From Craterostigma plantagineum (taxonomy: Eukaryota > Streptophyta > Magnoliopsida > Lamiales > Linderniaceae), in contig JAPQWV010000369.1 in assembly GCA_027422505.1 (NCBI GenBank), positions 434,001 through 498,000 of the forward strand: a stretch of DNA of 64,000 nt, read 5' to 3'. Below the pieces are notes generated by a model, which saw only the letters and a program-made list of their open reading frames with translations, made no database searches and was not told the origin of the DNA. The position numbers and the translations under genes are program-made. Shown piece after piece: positions 45,370-56,870 of this stretch. Numbering within the stretch: position 1 is the first letter of the stretch; the number at the start of each line of letters is the position of its first letter.

Positions 45370-46953
45370 GATTACGAAAGATTCAACATGCCTAATTTTC
45401 CGACAAGGAATTGAAATTGTTTTTCATCCAAAGCCTTGGCGAAAATGTTAGCTAGTTGATATTCCGTTTTCACGAGTGGTGAACGAGATTGCACGTAATC
45501 GCAATGGCACTTTGGCTATCACTTTAAATGGGTATATTATTTAAATTATACCCATAGTCACGAAGTTGAGTCCGCATCCATAGTATTTGCGAGTAACAGC
45601 TGGCAACCGCGACATATTCAGCCTCGATCGTTGATGTTGAGACGCAGTTCTATTTCTTGGATGACCAGCAGACCAACTTTTCGCCTAGAAATTGAGTGCC
45701 ACCGGATGTGTTTTCCTGTCCATTCGGAAACCTGCATAATCGGCATCAGTATAGCCAATTAGTTTGAAATCGTGCCCTTAGGATACCACAATCCTTGGGT
45801 AGAGGTGCCTTTGAGGTAGCGTAAGATTCGTTTAACCACGAGCATGTTGGATTCTTTAGGGCCGGCTTGAAAACGGGCACATAAGCAAGTGGCAAACATA
45901 ATATCCGCCGGCATGAAGTGAGATAGAGAAGAGAGCCGATGATGTTGCGATATAGTGTGATGTCGATCGCTTTTCCTGTGGGATCGGCATCCAACTTGCA
46001 GCTAGGTGACATGGGAATCCTGAGAGGCTTGCTCTGATCTTTATGGAATTTCTTTAGAATATCCTTGATGTATTTAGACTGACTTTTGAATATCCCATCT
46101 TCGAGCTGGCTGACTTGGAGTCCCAAGAAGAATTGCATCTCTCCCATGTGACTCATTTCAAATTTGCTCTTCATTAGATCTCCAAATCTCTTGCAAAGCT
46201 GTGGATTTGTTGATCCGAAGATGATGTCATCTACATAAACTTGAACGATCATCAAGTCTTTGTCTTGCCATTTTATGAAGAGGGTTGTATTGATCGTCCC
46301 GTGGATGAACCCAGATTTCACGAGGAAATCGCTCAGGACATCATACCAAGCACGTGGGGCTTGTTTAAGTCCGTAGAGAGATTTGTCCAATCGATAGCCG
46401 TGGCAGGGGTGTCCTTGATTAACTAAACCTTCTGGCTGAGCTACGTAGACTTCCTCCTTTAACACGCCGTTGAGGAAGGCGGTCTTGACATCCATTTGAT
46501 AGACCTTGAAGTCTTTGTGACCCGCATAAGCCAAGAAAAAGTGGATGGCTTCGATTCCGGCAACAGGAGAATAGGTTTCATCGTAGTCGATGCCTTCCTG
46601 TTGATTGTATTCCTTCGCAACCAGCCTTGCTTTGTTCCGAAACACTTCTCCATCTTCATTCTTTTTATTTTTGAATACTCATTTCATTCCGATGATGATT
46701 TTCCCATGCAGACGGGGTACTAAGGTCCATACTTGAAGACTCTCGAATTGGTTGATCTATTCTTGCATAGCTATCACCCAATCCGGGTCTTTAAGCGCGT
46801 CTGCTACCTTGGTTGGCTCATTTTGGCTTAAGAAGCAGCTGAAGAGACTGTGCTGATGTCTTGTCCTTACTCCGCTCGAAAGATCACCAATAATCTGATC
46901 AACCGAATGTGCTCGAGTCCACTTTCACTCATGAGGCAGAGCTGAAGTAGATG
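45370..46953 (-). pseudogene. Copia reverse transcriptase and RNase H
   Basis: A 299-codon frame (46645-45746) with [59 protein letters not shown], an intact [10 protein letters not shown] at about 46230 and [15 protein letters not shown], ending past [13 protein letters not shown] with a frameshift. RNase H continues below 45746 in broken frames to about 45380. Upstream the hinge/RT start continues to 46953 in another frame (for example INQFESLQVWTLVPR), where the inserted element begins. Confidence 0.88.
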
Positions 46954-47296
46954 TGTTGGTCCTAGTATATCCAACTAAAACACATTTCTAGCATTTTAAC
47001 CACGAAAATAATGCGAAGAATTTAACTTATCGTGGGGGCGTGCGTGTTCTTGAGAGGGGTTTGGAGCTTCTCTCACGAAAATTATTTTTTTTTGTATTTC
47101 TCACACACACAAGACCCTTTACTATATGTTAGGGTTTCAGTACTTATACCACATATTGGTATATTGTACTTGGGCCCTTGTAAGCCCATTACAAATAAGA
47201 GTTTACTGGGCTTCACAAAGTAAAGCCCAGTTCACTTAAATAAATTACAAGACTAAGATAAAATAATTATTTGAACACAATAAAATATTCCTAACA
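46954..47296 (-). repeat. LTR of LARD-like element (3')
   Basis: 343 bp, TGTTGGTCCTAG to ATTCCTAACA on the plus strand. Minus-strand GTGGTATAAGTAC is a possible TATA box. About 95% identical by eye to 49194-49520 outside an indel at the start. Confidence 0.88.
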
Positions 47297-49193
47297 ATCT
47301 CCCCCTTTGTGTTCAATTTGCAATTCAGCGCTGGTTATCTTCGTCTTGTAATCGTCCTGAGTCCTCAAAGAACACGTATCAGAGTTACGTACGCAAAAGC
47401 ATTTGCATGCGTGTTCTTCTTCAATCACATCCTCATTTGTCTTGTCCTTTGACCCTTCTTTGAAAGATCTTCAAGCTCATTGTCTCTTGAACTTCCCTTC
47501 TCTTAAGTGTTGAAAGCTGCTTGTTGGATCGTCTCTTTTTGTGTTCGAACTCTCCCTTGGATAGTCACCACTCCCCCTGCATTTGATCAAGCTTTGGGTT
47601 GTGGATTTCTCTTTTTAAATTTGGAGAGGCATACACGAGTCGAATCTTCGCTTTCGGTGTTCCAGCTCTTCCTTCACTTGTCGCAACTCCCCTTTACACT
47701 TGTTCAACCTTGTGCTGGGATTGGGAGTTTTCTTTAAACTGAAGAGCTCTACACGAATCAGCAGCTTTAATCTGAAGTCCGTGATGAAGTTGTTGGCCGT
47801 ATCTTGTCATTTGAGTCTGATCTCTACGTTTGATAGTGGCACAACTCCCCCTACATTTGCTCAACCTTTGGGATTGGGGAGTTCTCTAAAGTCGATGGGA
47901 TGTATTTGAGGTGGCAACTTCAGTCTTTGGACTCTGTGGTCTTCGTTGGATTCTTTGACGACGCTTGAGATTTAGCATTTTCTGATCTATCTTCCTCTTT
48001 AGTTGTGGTGTTGCTCCCATTTTGCTTTCGTACCCCTCCCTCTGAAGATCGAACTGGGGAGATCATCATGCGATGGGTAGATATGGGGAATCGTCTTTGG
48101 CAAGAAGATCGCGTTGTTGGGACAAGATAATGGAGTTGATTGGTGGTCACGATTACTCTACTTCTCGGTGTCAGATTCATCATCTTCGAAGGAAGTTGTC
48201 TGGTTCAGCCTCGAAGAAGCTTATCTGGCTCCAAAAGAAGGTAGACGAGGAGTGTGTTTTCTGACAATGTGTTAGGGCTCCTTGAGATTATCCATTCAAA
48301 TGCATGAGAGCCCGGCTTCAGAGTGGTTGGCGTGGCAGAAATAGTAGGTACTCAGGTTAGTCTTCTCCTTCACTGCAGTTGAAACATGGTGAATTTCTTC
48401 TTCACGGCTCCAAATTCGTCATCGCCGAAGTAAGTTGTCTGGTCTGGCCTCGGCGAAGCTCGTCTGGCTCCCAAAGAAGGTGTACGTGGGGTGTGTTTTA
48501 AGTTGTGACAATGCTCCTCTGGAATGTAAAGTTTGAGTGCATGGGAGCCCGCTTCAGAGTGGTACGCTCGGCGGAAATTTGGTGGGTAGTCCGACCTATT
48601 TGTTTATACGTATCCCTTCTCCTCCTCATGGCGATTCGTGTCAACGGGATCAACATGCTTGTATAGGAGGTGAAGGAGGACACACACGACAGGTCGGTGC
48701 GGGTAATAACCAGCGGAGCCACTAAGGCAATCCGTCGATACGAGTTCAGAGTTAAACTCTGAGACGCGGCCTGTAAGGATAGGGCTTGATAACCGGGCCA
48801 CTTAGGCATCCCGTTAACATCTATCTAGGAGCATAGCTCGTAGACGATGGCCTAATTCCGTAGTTGTTTTGATGGTGCCACGGCAGGACTTCCTTCCGAT
48901 CATCGAAGCATGTCTTGCAATGACATGTCTACGGAAGTTCAGATCTGGTCACGAAGTCCAGATGAGAAAAAGGTGTATGTGTCCTAAAAATATATAAAAC
49001 ATTTAGATATTGCAGACACCTAGACTCGATGTGTTCAAGGAAGTTCAGTGGTGTGGGGCTGACTACAACTTAGTTCAATATCTCCTGCTTCCAAGTGAAG
49101 CAGTGATAGATTACGTGGCTCCCCGTGATTTGATAAAACATCGGTCTATTGGGATATCGATGAGTGGGTAAGTCTCGGTTGTGCATGCGCCAT
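47297..49193 (-). other. Internal region of LARD-like element
   Basis: Non-coding. Contains degenerate repeats: three CTCCCCCTNCATTTG...GGGTTGTGG-type blocks (about 47568, 47684, 47843) and a pair of about 140-bp blocks at 48184-48322 and 48420-48562 sharing AAGTTGTCTGGT and GAGCCCGGCTTCAGAGTGG-like sequence. Frames are short and unshared. Confidence 0.6.
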
Positions 49194-49520
49194 TGGACCA
49201 AAACACATTTCTAGCATTTAACCACGAAAATAATGGGAAGAATTTAACTTATCGTGGGGGCGTGCGTGCGTGTTCTTGAGAGGGTTTGGAGCTTCTCTCA
49301 CAAAAATTATTTTTTTTGTATTTCTTACACACACAAGACCATTTACTATGTGTTAGGGTTTCAGTACTTATACCAAATGTTGGTATATTGTACTTGGGCC
49401 CTTGTAAGCCCATTACAAATAAGAGCTTACTGGGCTTCACAAAGTAAAGCCCTGTTCACTTAAATAAATTACAAGACTAAGATAAAATAATTATTTGAAC
49501 ACAATAAAATATTCCTAACA
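49194..49520 (-). repeat. LTR of LARD-like element (5')
   Basis: 327 bp, partner of 46954-47296, ending CCTAACA before the AGATG duplication. Confidence 0.88.
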
Positions 49521-49525
49521 AGATG

Positions 49526-49965
49526 CATCAGCGACCGAGATTTCCAAGAATTTTAGGTTGTTCATTAGATTGAGGTAAGTCTGTTTCTTCATTAAAATTC
49601 GGCGATTCTGACGAGAATTCCTCATTGACTATGATGGTTCTTCAGTGATCTGTGGTATTTCTGAGTCGGGTGAGGTGGGGGCATTTGAAGAGCTTGGGAC
49701 ATCGGCCTCGTCGAGTAGGGGTTCCACTAAAGGTGTATCGTTAATAGTCTCTGGCTGATATACAGGCTCAAAGAGAGAGTCAAAGTCCTCCAACGCAAGT
49801 CTCAGAGCTTCTTCTGACGTTGAGTCCTTATTTGTTGTCATCTCTTGTTGGTTTTGTGCCAATACACAAGTGTATACGGGTTCTGAACTATTGTATTCAA
49901 AAGCCATCTGATTAGGTGCGGGTCCTGAACTGAGGTGTGCAGGAGCCATTTCTGCAACTTGGTGG
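49526..49965 (-). pseudogene. Copia integrase-RT hinge
   Basis: Minus-strand frame of 106 codons (49949-49629) rich in Ser, Pro and acidic residues: SSGPAPNQMAFEYNSSEP, LRLALEDFDSLFEPVYQPE, SSSNAPTSPDSEIPQI. Such a variable acidic stretch lies between integrase and RT in copia polyproteins, and RT sequence resumes on the far side of the inserted element. Confidence 0.65.
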
Positions 49966-50026
49966 AAAGCCCCTAATTACAAGGACAACTAATTAAATCT
50001 AAGCACAACTAGTTGATATTTTACAA
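49966..50026 (-). repeat. LTR fragment related to 27878-28215
   Basis: Plus-strand AGCCCCTAATTACAAGGACA followed by CTAATTAAATC and CACAACTA correspond to 28157-28215. It joins the hinge on one side and plus-strand integrase on the other. Confidence 0.6.
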
Positions 50027-51180
50027 TGTTTATTATCTACGAGGAATGTGGCATAGGAGATTACTTGCTCAGTTGATTCGATTAAGAGCACATTTTCCAG
50101 ATTATTCGATAAAGAAAATATGCCTTGATAATGCTGGCGAATTTACTTCCAAGGGATTTAATGATTATTGCATGTCTATTCGTATTGTGTTGAGCACCCA
50201 TGCCACATGTTCATACGCAAAACAATTTTACAGAATCGTTGATTAAACGCCTGCGTTTTGTTGGGGGCATGGCCATTATTAATGAAGTCGAAACTTCCCG
50301 CGTTTGTTGGGGACATGCTATATTACATGCAGCGAAACTAATTCGCATTAGGCCAACATATCATGAATCTCCCCGTTGCAAATGGTTTATGGTCAGGAAC
50401 CAGATATTTCCCATCTACAAATTTTTTAATGTGTGGTATATGTTCCAATTGCGCCACCACAATGCACAAAAATGGAACCTCAAAGGAGGTTGGGGATATG
50501 TCAGATTTGAATCTCCATCAATGATAAAATTTTTAGAACCTTTAACGGGAGATCTATTTACGGCTACATTTGCCGATTGTCATTTTGATGAACCGAATTT
50601 TCCGACATTAGGGGGAGAAAAGAAACAGCTGAAAAAGAATATTAGTTGGAATGAATTATTGTTAAAGCATTATGGTCCTCGAACGAAGAAATCTGGACTA
50701 GAAGTTCAAAAGATAATTCATTTACAAAACTTGGCTAATCAACTGCCAGAAGTTAAAAGGGTGACTAAGTCACATATACCAGCTGTCAATGCTCCTGTAA
50801 AAATTATTTTCTATATATCAAGCCTAAGCCACAACTTAAGTGTGGTAGGCCATCGGGTTCAAAAGATAAAAACCCACGAAAAAGAAATGGAGCAAATACT
50901 AAGGATGGTCCAATCAAGGACTTAGCGACTAAAGAAGAGTCGACGGGCATAATGTTGATGAGAATAAAACTCAGGTACCTACAAATTCTGAAAATTTTGA
51001 AAATAATGATAATGAAGAGATCTCGATAAATATGCCCAAATGGAATTAATGGAACCGAGACGAAGTCAACGTTGGCGATCTATTCTCATTTAACATAGCG
51101 CTACATGAAATGAACGAGATTATTGAGAATGAGGATCATGAACTAAGGTCTGTACAAGAATGCATACAAGAAATGATTGA
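50027..51180 (+). pseudogene. Copia integrase (3' part) and hinge
   Basis: Two frames: RAHFPDYSIKKICLDNAGEF with FNDYCMSI, then after a shift near 50210 PHVHTQNNFTESLIKRL, CWGHAILHAAKLIRIRPTYH, GYVRFESPSMIKFLEPLTGD and FPTLGGEKK. The catalytic Asp (LDN) and Glu (FTESLIK) are recognisable. The acidic hinge is broken after 50925. Confidence 0.83.
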
Positions 51181-51515
51181 CCAAAATGGAAAGATGCAAT
51201 CGAAGCAGAATTAGAGTCACTTGAGAAACGAAAAGTTTTCGGACCTGTAGTCCACATACCAGAAAATGTAAAGCCAGTTGGCTATAAATGGATTTTCGTC
51301 AGAATGAGAAATGAAAACGGTGAAATTATGAGATACAAAGCACGGCTTGTTGCACAATATTTTTCGCGAACACCTGGTATTGATTATGAGGAGACGAATT
51401 CTCATGTGGTGGACGCAACTACTTTTAGTTATCTAATTAGTTGGTAGAACGTGAAGGACTCGATATGCATCTTATGGATGTTGTCACTGCTTATTTATAC
51501 GGATCGCTTGATAGT

Positions 51516-51554
<39 letters not shown>

Positions 51555-51960
51555 GCTTTCCGATGGATTCAAATTACCTGAAAATTCAGGCCACGAAATG
51601 AATACTCAATCAAACTTAATAAATCGCTTTATGGATTGGGCGTATGTGTTATATTCACCTAAGAGAATTTTTAGTGAAAGAAGGGTATAAAAATTATCAA
51701 ACTCGCCCTTATATATTCATGAAAAGATCTAAAATGAGTTTGTCATTATAGCAGTTTATGTTGATGATATCAACATAATTGGAACTCCTGGAGAGTTATT
51801 GAAAGTTGTTGATTGTTTCAAAAGGGAGTTGGAAATGGAAGATCTCGGAAAAGCGAAATTTTGTCTCGAACTGCAAATGAGAATGTATTTGTATATCAAG
51901 AAACTTAAAGGTATTGAAAAAGTTTTACATGGACAAAGCTCATCCATTGGATTCCGATGA
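51181..51960 (+). pseudogene. Copia reverse transcriptase
   Basis: WKDAIEAELESLEKRKVF, GYKWIFVRMRNENGEIMRYKAR, IDYEETNSHVVDATTF, then MDVVTAYLYGSLD followed by a TA-repeat insertion and MKLSDGFKLPE. The active site AVYVDDINIIGTPGE is at about 51755-51800. Several stops and shifts. Confidence 0.82.
51520..51551. repeat. TA microsatellite inside RT
   Basis: About 16 TA units encoding alternating Tyr/Ile in frame, where relatives have only a short IYMK stretch. Confidence 0.9.
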
Positions 51961-52660
51961 TTGTCCGTTCGTTAGACGTGAATAAAGATCGATTCAGACC
52001 ACGTGAAAATAATGAAGAGCTACTTGGTCCTGAAGTACCATATCTTAGTGCTAGTGGAGCACTAATGTATCTTACGAGTCATACGCGACATGACATAGCA
52101 TTTGCTGTAAATTTATTGACAAGATACAGTTCTTCACCAACTCGTAAGTCGTCGACATTGAATTGGGTATGCGGATGTTCTACTCTAATGAGATGAAAGC
52201 AGATTTAATTGGGTATGCGGATGCTGGATTCTTATCCGACCCACATAATACTCGATCGCAAACTGGTTATTTATTTACGTATGGAGGAACTGTCATTTCA
52301 TGGAGATCGGTTAAACAAAGTTTAACAGCTACTTCATCTAATCACGCTGAAATATTGGCAATTCATGAAGCTAGCCGAGAATGCATTTGGTTGAGATCGA
52401 TAATTATGCATATACAACAAACTTCTGGGCTGTTATCTGAAAAGTTACTTCCGACGATATTATATGAAGAAAACAAAACATATTCCTCCAAAATTTTTCA
52501 TTACACGCGAGTTGGAGAAAAATGGGGATATTGATGTACAACAAGTGCGATCGAGCGAAAATCTTGCATATTTGTTTACGAAAGCACTTCTCCCAATAAT
52601 TTTTTTACAAAATTGATATATTCAATTGGCGTTCGAAGACTTCGAGATTTGAAATGATAA
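51957..52660 (+). pseudogene. Copia RNase H
   Basis: LSASGALMYLTSHTRHDIAF, then after a deletion LIGYADAGFLSDPHNTRSQT, SLTATSSNHAEILAIHEASR and, in another frame, VRSSENLAYLFTKALL-type sequence near 52540-52590. It ends around GVRRLRDL at 52660. Confidence 0.82.
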
Positions 52661-52864
52661 TATCATCAGATGGAGCTCTTTTTCCCTTCGTTCTGGTTTT
52701 TCTCATGTGGTTTTTCCAGTAAAGATTTTTAATGAGGCAGCATATGAAAGCGTGATAAAGGAAATATGTACTCTTTTTCCTTCACTAGGTTTTTATCCCA
52801 CTGGGTGTTTCCTAGTAGGGTTTTAACGAGGTATATTCTTGAATATACATCAGAGGGGGTATTA
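52661..52864 (+). other. Copia 3' untranslated region and purine tract
   Basis: Repeats of the form TTTTTCCCACTGGGTTTTTCC typical of copia 3' regions, then CATCAGAGGGGGTATTA before the LTR. Confidence 0.65.
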
Positions 52865-53139
52865 TGAAATATGGAGTTATTGTGGAATATTCGAGTGGAT
52901 GTATATGGAGTGGTTAAATAAGGATGGAATATACAAGATTTAAAATTAGATGTGATATTTATGGTATTTATTTTGTGGTTGTAATTTGAATGCCTATAAA
53001 TAGGCACCTTTAATTGTATTGTAAAAGCACACCAATTATTAAATTTAATTCACACTTCATCTCTCTAATATTTCTCTCTATAATTATACTATCATAATTA
53101 TCATAATATAAATATTAATCACAGTAATATTTTATAACA
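52865..53139 (+). repeat. Probable short copia LTR
   Basis: TGAAATATGG to TTTTATAACA, with CTATAAATAGGC (about 52993) as TATA box. The end point is uncertain because no second LTR exists for comparison. Confidence 0.5.
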
Positions 53140-53642
53140 ATATAATGAAATAATATTACAATTCAACTAACCTTATCAACAAATAATTCAGCAGTCTCCA
53201 AAACATTTACATCTATACTATTATATTAAGGGTGAGGTGTCATATTAACTGCTAATTTGATCTGTAAAATATTTACAATTTAACATCTCTATTTCCAATT
53301 TCATTAATTAAATAATTATGACATTTAATCCCTCAATTTTTAGTTATTATATTTATACCCCTAATCATTATTTTCCTTATATATATGTATAAATTATATT
53401 TCATCTAGTAAACATAAATTATAAATTTCAAAATTAAGATTAAAATTATATTTAAGCACACGCATAGATGTGCATATAAAACTAATATTAATTCATCATC
53501 TTAATAATTTCATAACAATATACTATTCATATCCATATATTGATTATTATAGTATATATTATAAAATAAATATTTTATAACAGTGATCACAATCAAGTTG
53601 ATAAACATATGATGCATCAGTATCATTTCAACAATTTTGCAA
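53140..53642. other. AT-rich DNA, no feature seen
   Basis: Low-complexity AT-rich sequence without frames or repeats shared with the rest of the window. Confidence 0.6.
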
Positions 53643-53755
<113 letters not shown>

Positions 53756-53757
53756 AG

Positions 53758-54130
53758 TACTCAATAAAATACTATTTGTTATTCAAATGAAAGGAAGTGT
53801 TTTTTCAGCGCGGAACTGCTATTATTATTTCGAAACTTCTTATTGCATCATTCAGGTATTTTTCGTCGATTTGGCATATGTCAGGGTTAATATGTTTTAT
53901 TGCATCATTTAGGTATTTTCCTCTGATTTATTCGTTGACTTAGTATTGGCATTATAATTGATAAGTTGTTACTAAATATATGTGATATTGTACTCAATAC
54001 AGACATTTGTTATCCAAATGAAGGAAGAGTTTTTTTCAGCCCTAAACTGTTATATTTATTTCGACAACTGTAATCGGATCATTTATGTATCTTGTGGTAA
54101 ATTTCGCATATCTCAGGGATAATTATGTCT
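53758..54130. repeat. Imperfect tandem duplication (period about 240 bp)
   Basis: TACTCAATA...TTGTTATTCAAATGAAAGGA (53758-53910) recurs as TACTCAATACAGACATTTGTTATCC (53993-54130), each followed by TTTTTTCAGC, TTATTTCGA and GGCATATNTCAGGG-type blocks. Confidence 0.7.
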
Positions 54131-54731
54131 TTTCGCAGCCTTTATGTAGTTTTCACTTAAATTTTCGAAAACTACGTCCTTTTATCCTAAACGAAATTCT
54201 AAGAGAGCCTGAACCAAAAGTTAAAAATGTTAATAGGGCCTGAATTTTAATTAACCCTTTTTTTCTTTTTTTCCTTAATTGGTGGGTTTAGGTTTCGTAG
54301 TGCTGTTTGTATTACTAGCTAGAGCCTAGAGGAATTGCGAGGCGTGTATGTATGTACGTATCCAAGAAATATATTATATATATAAATATTTATATAGAAT
54401 CTAAATGAAGGAGTAGAAGAATCATATTATTAATGGATGACTTCAGATAGCATTAATTAGTCATCGGGTAAGATGGTCGGTTCTACTTTCTTCGTCTCTT
54501 CCCTCTCGTATTTAATTGTTTCATTTTCTTTTAGGGGAAAAGAAAAACCATTTTGTTTTCATTATTTTTGTTATTCAGTTAGTAATTTCTCTTGGATTTT
54601 AGAAGATGTTACTTGCCTACCCAACATGATGAGTGTTGACACTGACAGTGTTACCTTACTCATCGTAGATGTGTTGTCGGCTAAGAGAGAACCCTATTTC
54701 CGATGTAAGAGAAAACCCGATGATTATATAT
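54131..54731. other. Intergenic DNA
   Basis: No recognisable gene. The plus-strand frame starting at 54473 runs into the LTR at 54732 and has no known domain. Confidence 0.5.
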
Positions 54732-54903
54732 TGTTGGGTTCACAATCTCAAAGTCCACACCGATGGATTAGAAAATATATAAGTGGTTATAAGCTTGTGG
54801 GTCACTCCCTCTATTGCCAATTGGTTTTAGAGAGGAACCCAACAAGCTTATACGGGCTTGGGCTTGGACTAGGGCTAGAATTGGGTCTGAAAAAATCCCT
54901 ACA
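54732..54903 (+). repeat. TRIM LTR A
   Basis: 172 bp, TGTTGGGTTCACAATC to AATCCCTACA. Confidence 0.85.
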
Positions 54904-55109
54904 TAGTGCGGTTGGCATGGACGAACACGTGAGGGTGGATTCAGATAGTGAATCCTAGCCCAGATACGTTTTGGGTGGTGAGTCCCCGGCCCTTGTAAGA
55001 CGATTGGGGAATTGCGATGAAAAAAAGCACTTGGTGCAGTGATTGGGGAAGCGCACATATATCGTCGTAAGGGAGGCCGATTGTGTGGTCTTGAGTTTAA
55101 GGGGAGGAT

Positions 55110-55278
55110 TGTTGGTTGCACAATCTCAAAGTCCCACACTGAGATTGGTTTTAGAAGTGGTTTAGAAGCTTGTTGGTTCACTCCCTCTATTGCCAATTGG
55201 TTTTAGAGAGGAACCCTACAAGCTTATACGGTCTTGGACTTGGGCTAGGGCTAGAATTGGGTCTGAAAAAATCCTACA
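55110..55278 (+). repeat. TRIM LTR B
   Basis: 169 bp, TGTTGGTTGCACAATC to AATCCTACA. Confidence 0.85.
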
Positions 55279-56560
55279 TGGTGCGATGAGCGTGGAGGAC
55301 GGAGTTGTCTTCCCAGGAGTGGCCGCGAGGTTATGCGATTTTGGGAATTTCGATAGGTCACGCGATTTGACCTATCGAAACTACGATTCAAGGCTCGTCG
55401 TTTGGGAAGAGGCTTGAGGAGGCTCTGATGCTGGTGGTGGTGTCGCAGGCCACCACGGGAAGGCCATTGGAGGTTGAAACACACAGCCGAGATGGTGATG
55501 CTTGCACACGGGAGAATCTGTCGAGAGATAGGTGATGATTCGGGGCAGTCTGCTTTTTCGAGAGAGGTGTTGCGAGGATCCTAGGTGATACGAGGTTGGA
55601 CCTAGAGCTAAGGAGGAACCTCGGATAGATCGGAGCGCTGGAGAACAGCTGGTGCAACACGAGAATCGCGGGAGAACGGATCAACACCGAGAGACAGAGC
55701 AGGCTGGTTTTCGGCTGGTTCGGAGGCATGAATTTTTGCGTCTTGGAGGTTGTCCAGAGAGGCAACTGGTCCTACGTGAAGTAGGGAATGTGGTGGCTAG
55801 AATGGTGCTCAAGCGAAGCCACGGGGACCTCGTCCTGAGGTGGAGCAAGGGCGGGTAAGACCCTCCCTTGGTTGGAGCATTTTTCTGTCAAAACTGCTCC
55901 GAGTAGCTGTTTTGAAGCTCGATTTGAAATGCTTTCGAGCTTGGGTGGAGGCTATTCTTAGGCCACAAGAGCGGGTGAACTCGGAGGCGGAGAGATGCGG
56001 TGGCGGAGGGCGAAACGGACGGCAAAAGTTCGTCCGGAATTCTGTTGTCAAAGCATAATTCTGATTTCTAGTTTTTCTGTGAGGTTTGGGGCGGATTTTC
56101 CTGGGAGTTTGTGCTGCTATGAAAATTCCAGGAGTGGAGACTGCGAGTTGCCGTCTCGAGGTGGAGTTTGTTGGAGTGGCGAGCCGGAAACTCTTCGGAG
56201 CCGCGGAGTTGGTCGTAGAACAGGGCCAGTCGAACTGAGCTGATGAAGAAAGAAGTCCGATGAAGGAAATGTCGCGATTAAAAGGAGCCGTTGGATCTGG
56301 AGCGCGCGTGATCGGACGAACAAGATTTAAAGCTGCGAGATTGAATTCCACCTAGTGGATGACGCGCGAATAGATGAACGGACGAGATGCGATAACAGAT
56401 GATAATGCGGATGATGAATCTCGGCCCTCGGATCGAAGATCGGACGGCTCACGATGAAGGTGTCATTTTACTTATAAAGGCGTGTTTCTTCTTGACGGAT
56501 CACGCGTTTTGCAAGGTGCGACGCGTTGGCTTGTGGATCGCTGGATCATATCGAACGAAT
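55279..56560 (+). other. GC-rich extra segment in the long interior
   Basis: About 1.28 kb absent from the short interior. Its composition is richer in G and C than the surroundings. Long minus-strand frames (55388-55765, 55809-56351) have no recognised domain. It could be captured host DNA or the original long interior. Confidence 0.5.
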
Positions 56561-56697
56561 GTCAGTCCCCGACCCTTGTAAACGATTGGTGAACTCCGAT
56601 GGAAAAAACGCTTGGTGCAGTGACTGCAGGAACCACTTGGTGCAGACAATTGTCGTAAGGGAGGCATGTTCTGTGGTCTTGTGTTTGAGGGGAGGAT

Positions 56698-56870
56698 TAT
56701 TGGGTGCGCAATCTCAAAGTCCCACACCAATGGATTAGGAATATATAAGTGGATTATAAGCTCGTGGGTTCACTTCCTCTATTGCTAATTGGTTTTAGAG
56801 AGGAACCCCACAAGCTTATACGGGCTTGGGCTTGGGGTAGGGCTAGAATTTGGTTTGATAAATCCCTACA
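56698..56870 (+). repeat. TRIM LTR C
   Basis: 173 bp, TATTGGGTGCGCAATC to AATCCCTACA, followed by TATAT and an AT dinucleotide run. Confidence 0.85.

Larger units (their letters stand above)
46949..49525 (-). mobile_element. LARD/TRIM-like LTR element with AGATG target duplication
   Basis: LTRs 46954-47296 and 49194-49520, flanked by AGATG (46949-46953, 49521-49525). Minus-strand purine tract CACAAAGGGGGAGAT adjoins the lower LTR, so orientation is minus. The internal 1.9 kb has no gag or pol motif. The inner boundary of the upper LTR reads GGTCCAATGGCGCATG on the minus strand and lacks the last bases of the partner LTR; no certain primer site. Confidence 0.88.
44496..49965 (-). mobile_element. 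Ty1/copia fragment (SIRE-like), twice interrupted
   Basis: Minus-strand remnant: hinge 49960-49629, RT and RNase H 46735-45370 and 3' sequence down to 44496. The hinge and RT are separated by an LTR element at 46954-49520 and the 3' end is split by a MITE at 44679-45357. The 3' part matches 57003-58155. SIRE-like assignment is from RT motif style only. Confidence 0.8.
50027..53139 (+). mobile_element. Decayed Ty1/copia element, 5' truncated
   Basis: Begins inside integrase (LSTRNVA) and runs through RT and RNase H to a purine tract and a probable 3' LTR (52865-53139). The first half of the element (5' LTR, gag, protease) is absent. Its motifs differ from the other copia families here. Confidence 0.82.
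54732..56870 (+). mobile_element. TRIM/LARD array with three LTRs
   Basis: LTRs at 54732-54903, 55110-55278 and 56698-56870 share ACAATCTCAAAGTCC, GGTTTTAGAGAGGAACCC and AATCCTACA ends, and TATAT flanks the whole (54727-54731, 56871-56875; weak because the area is TA-rich). The two internal regions are 206 bp and 1,419 bp and share their last 140 bp with a purine tract (GGGGAGGATT). No gag or pol. Three LTRs with two interiors suggest unequal recombination between a short and a long form. Confidence 0.85.

Noticed and set aside
54473..54958. 161-codon plus-strand frame
   Set aside because: Runs across the boundary of the LTR at 54732 and has no conserved motif.
55809..56351. 180-codon minus-strand frame in the TRIM interior
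   Set aside because: No recognisable domain, antisense to the element, GC-rich region favours chance frames.
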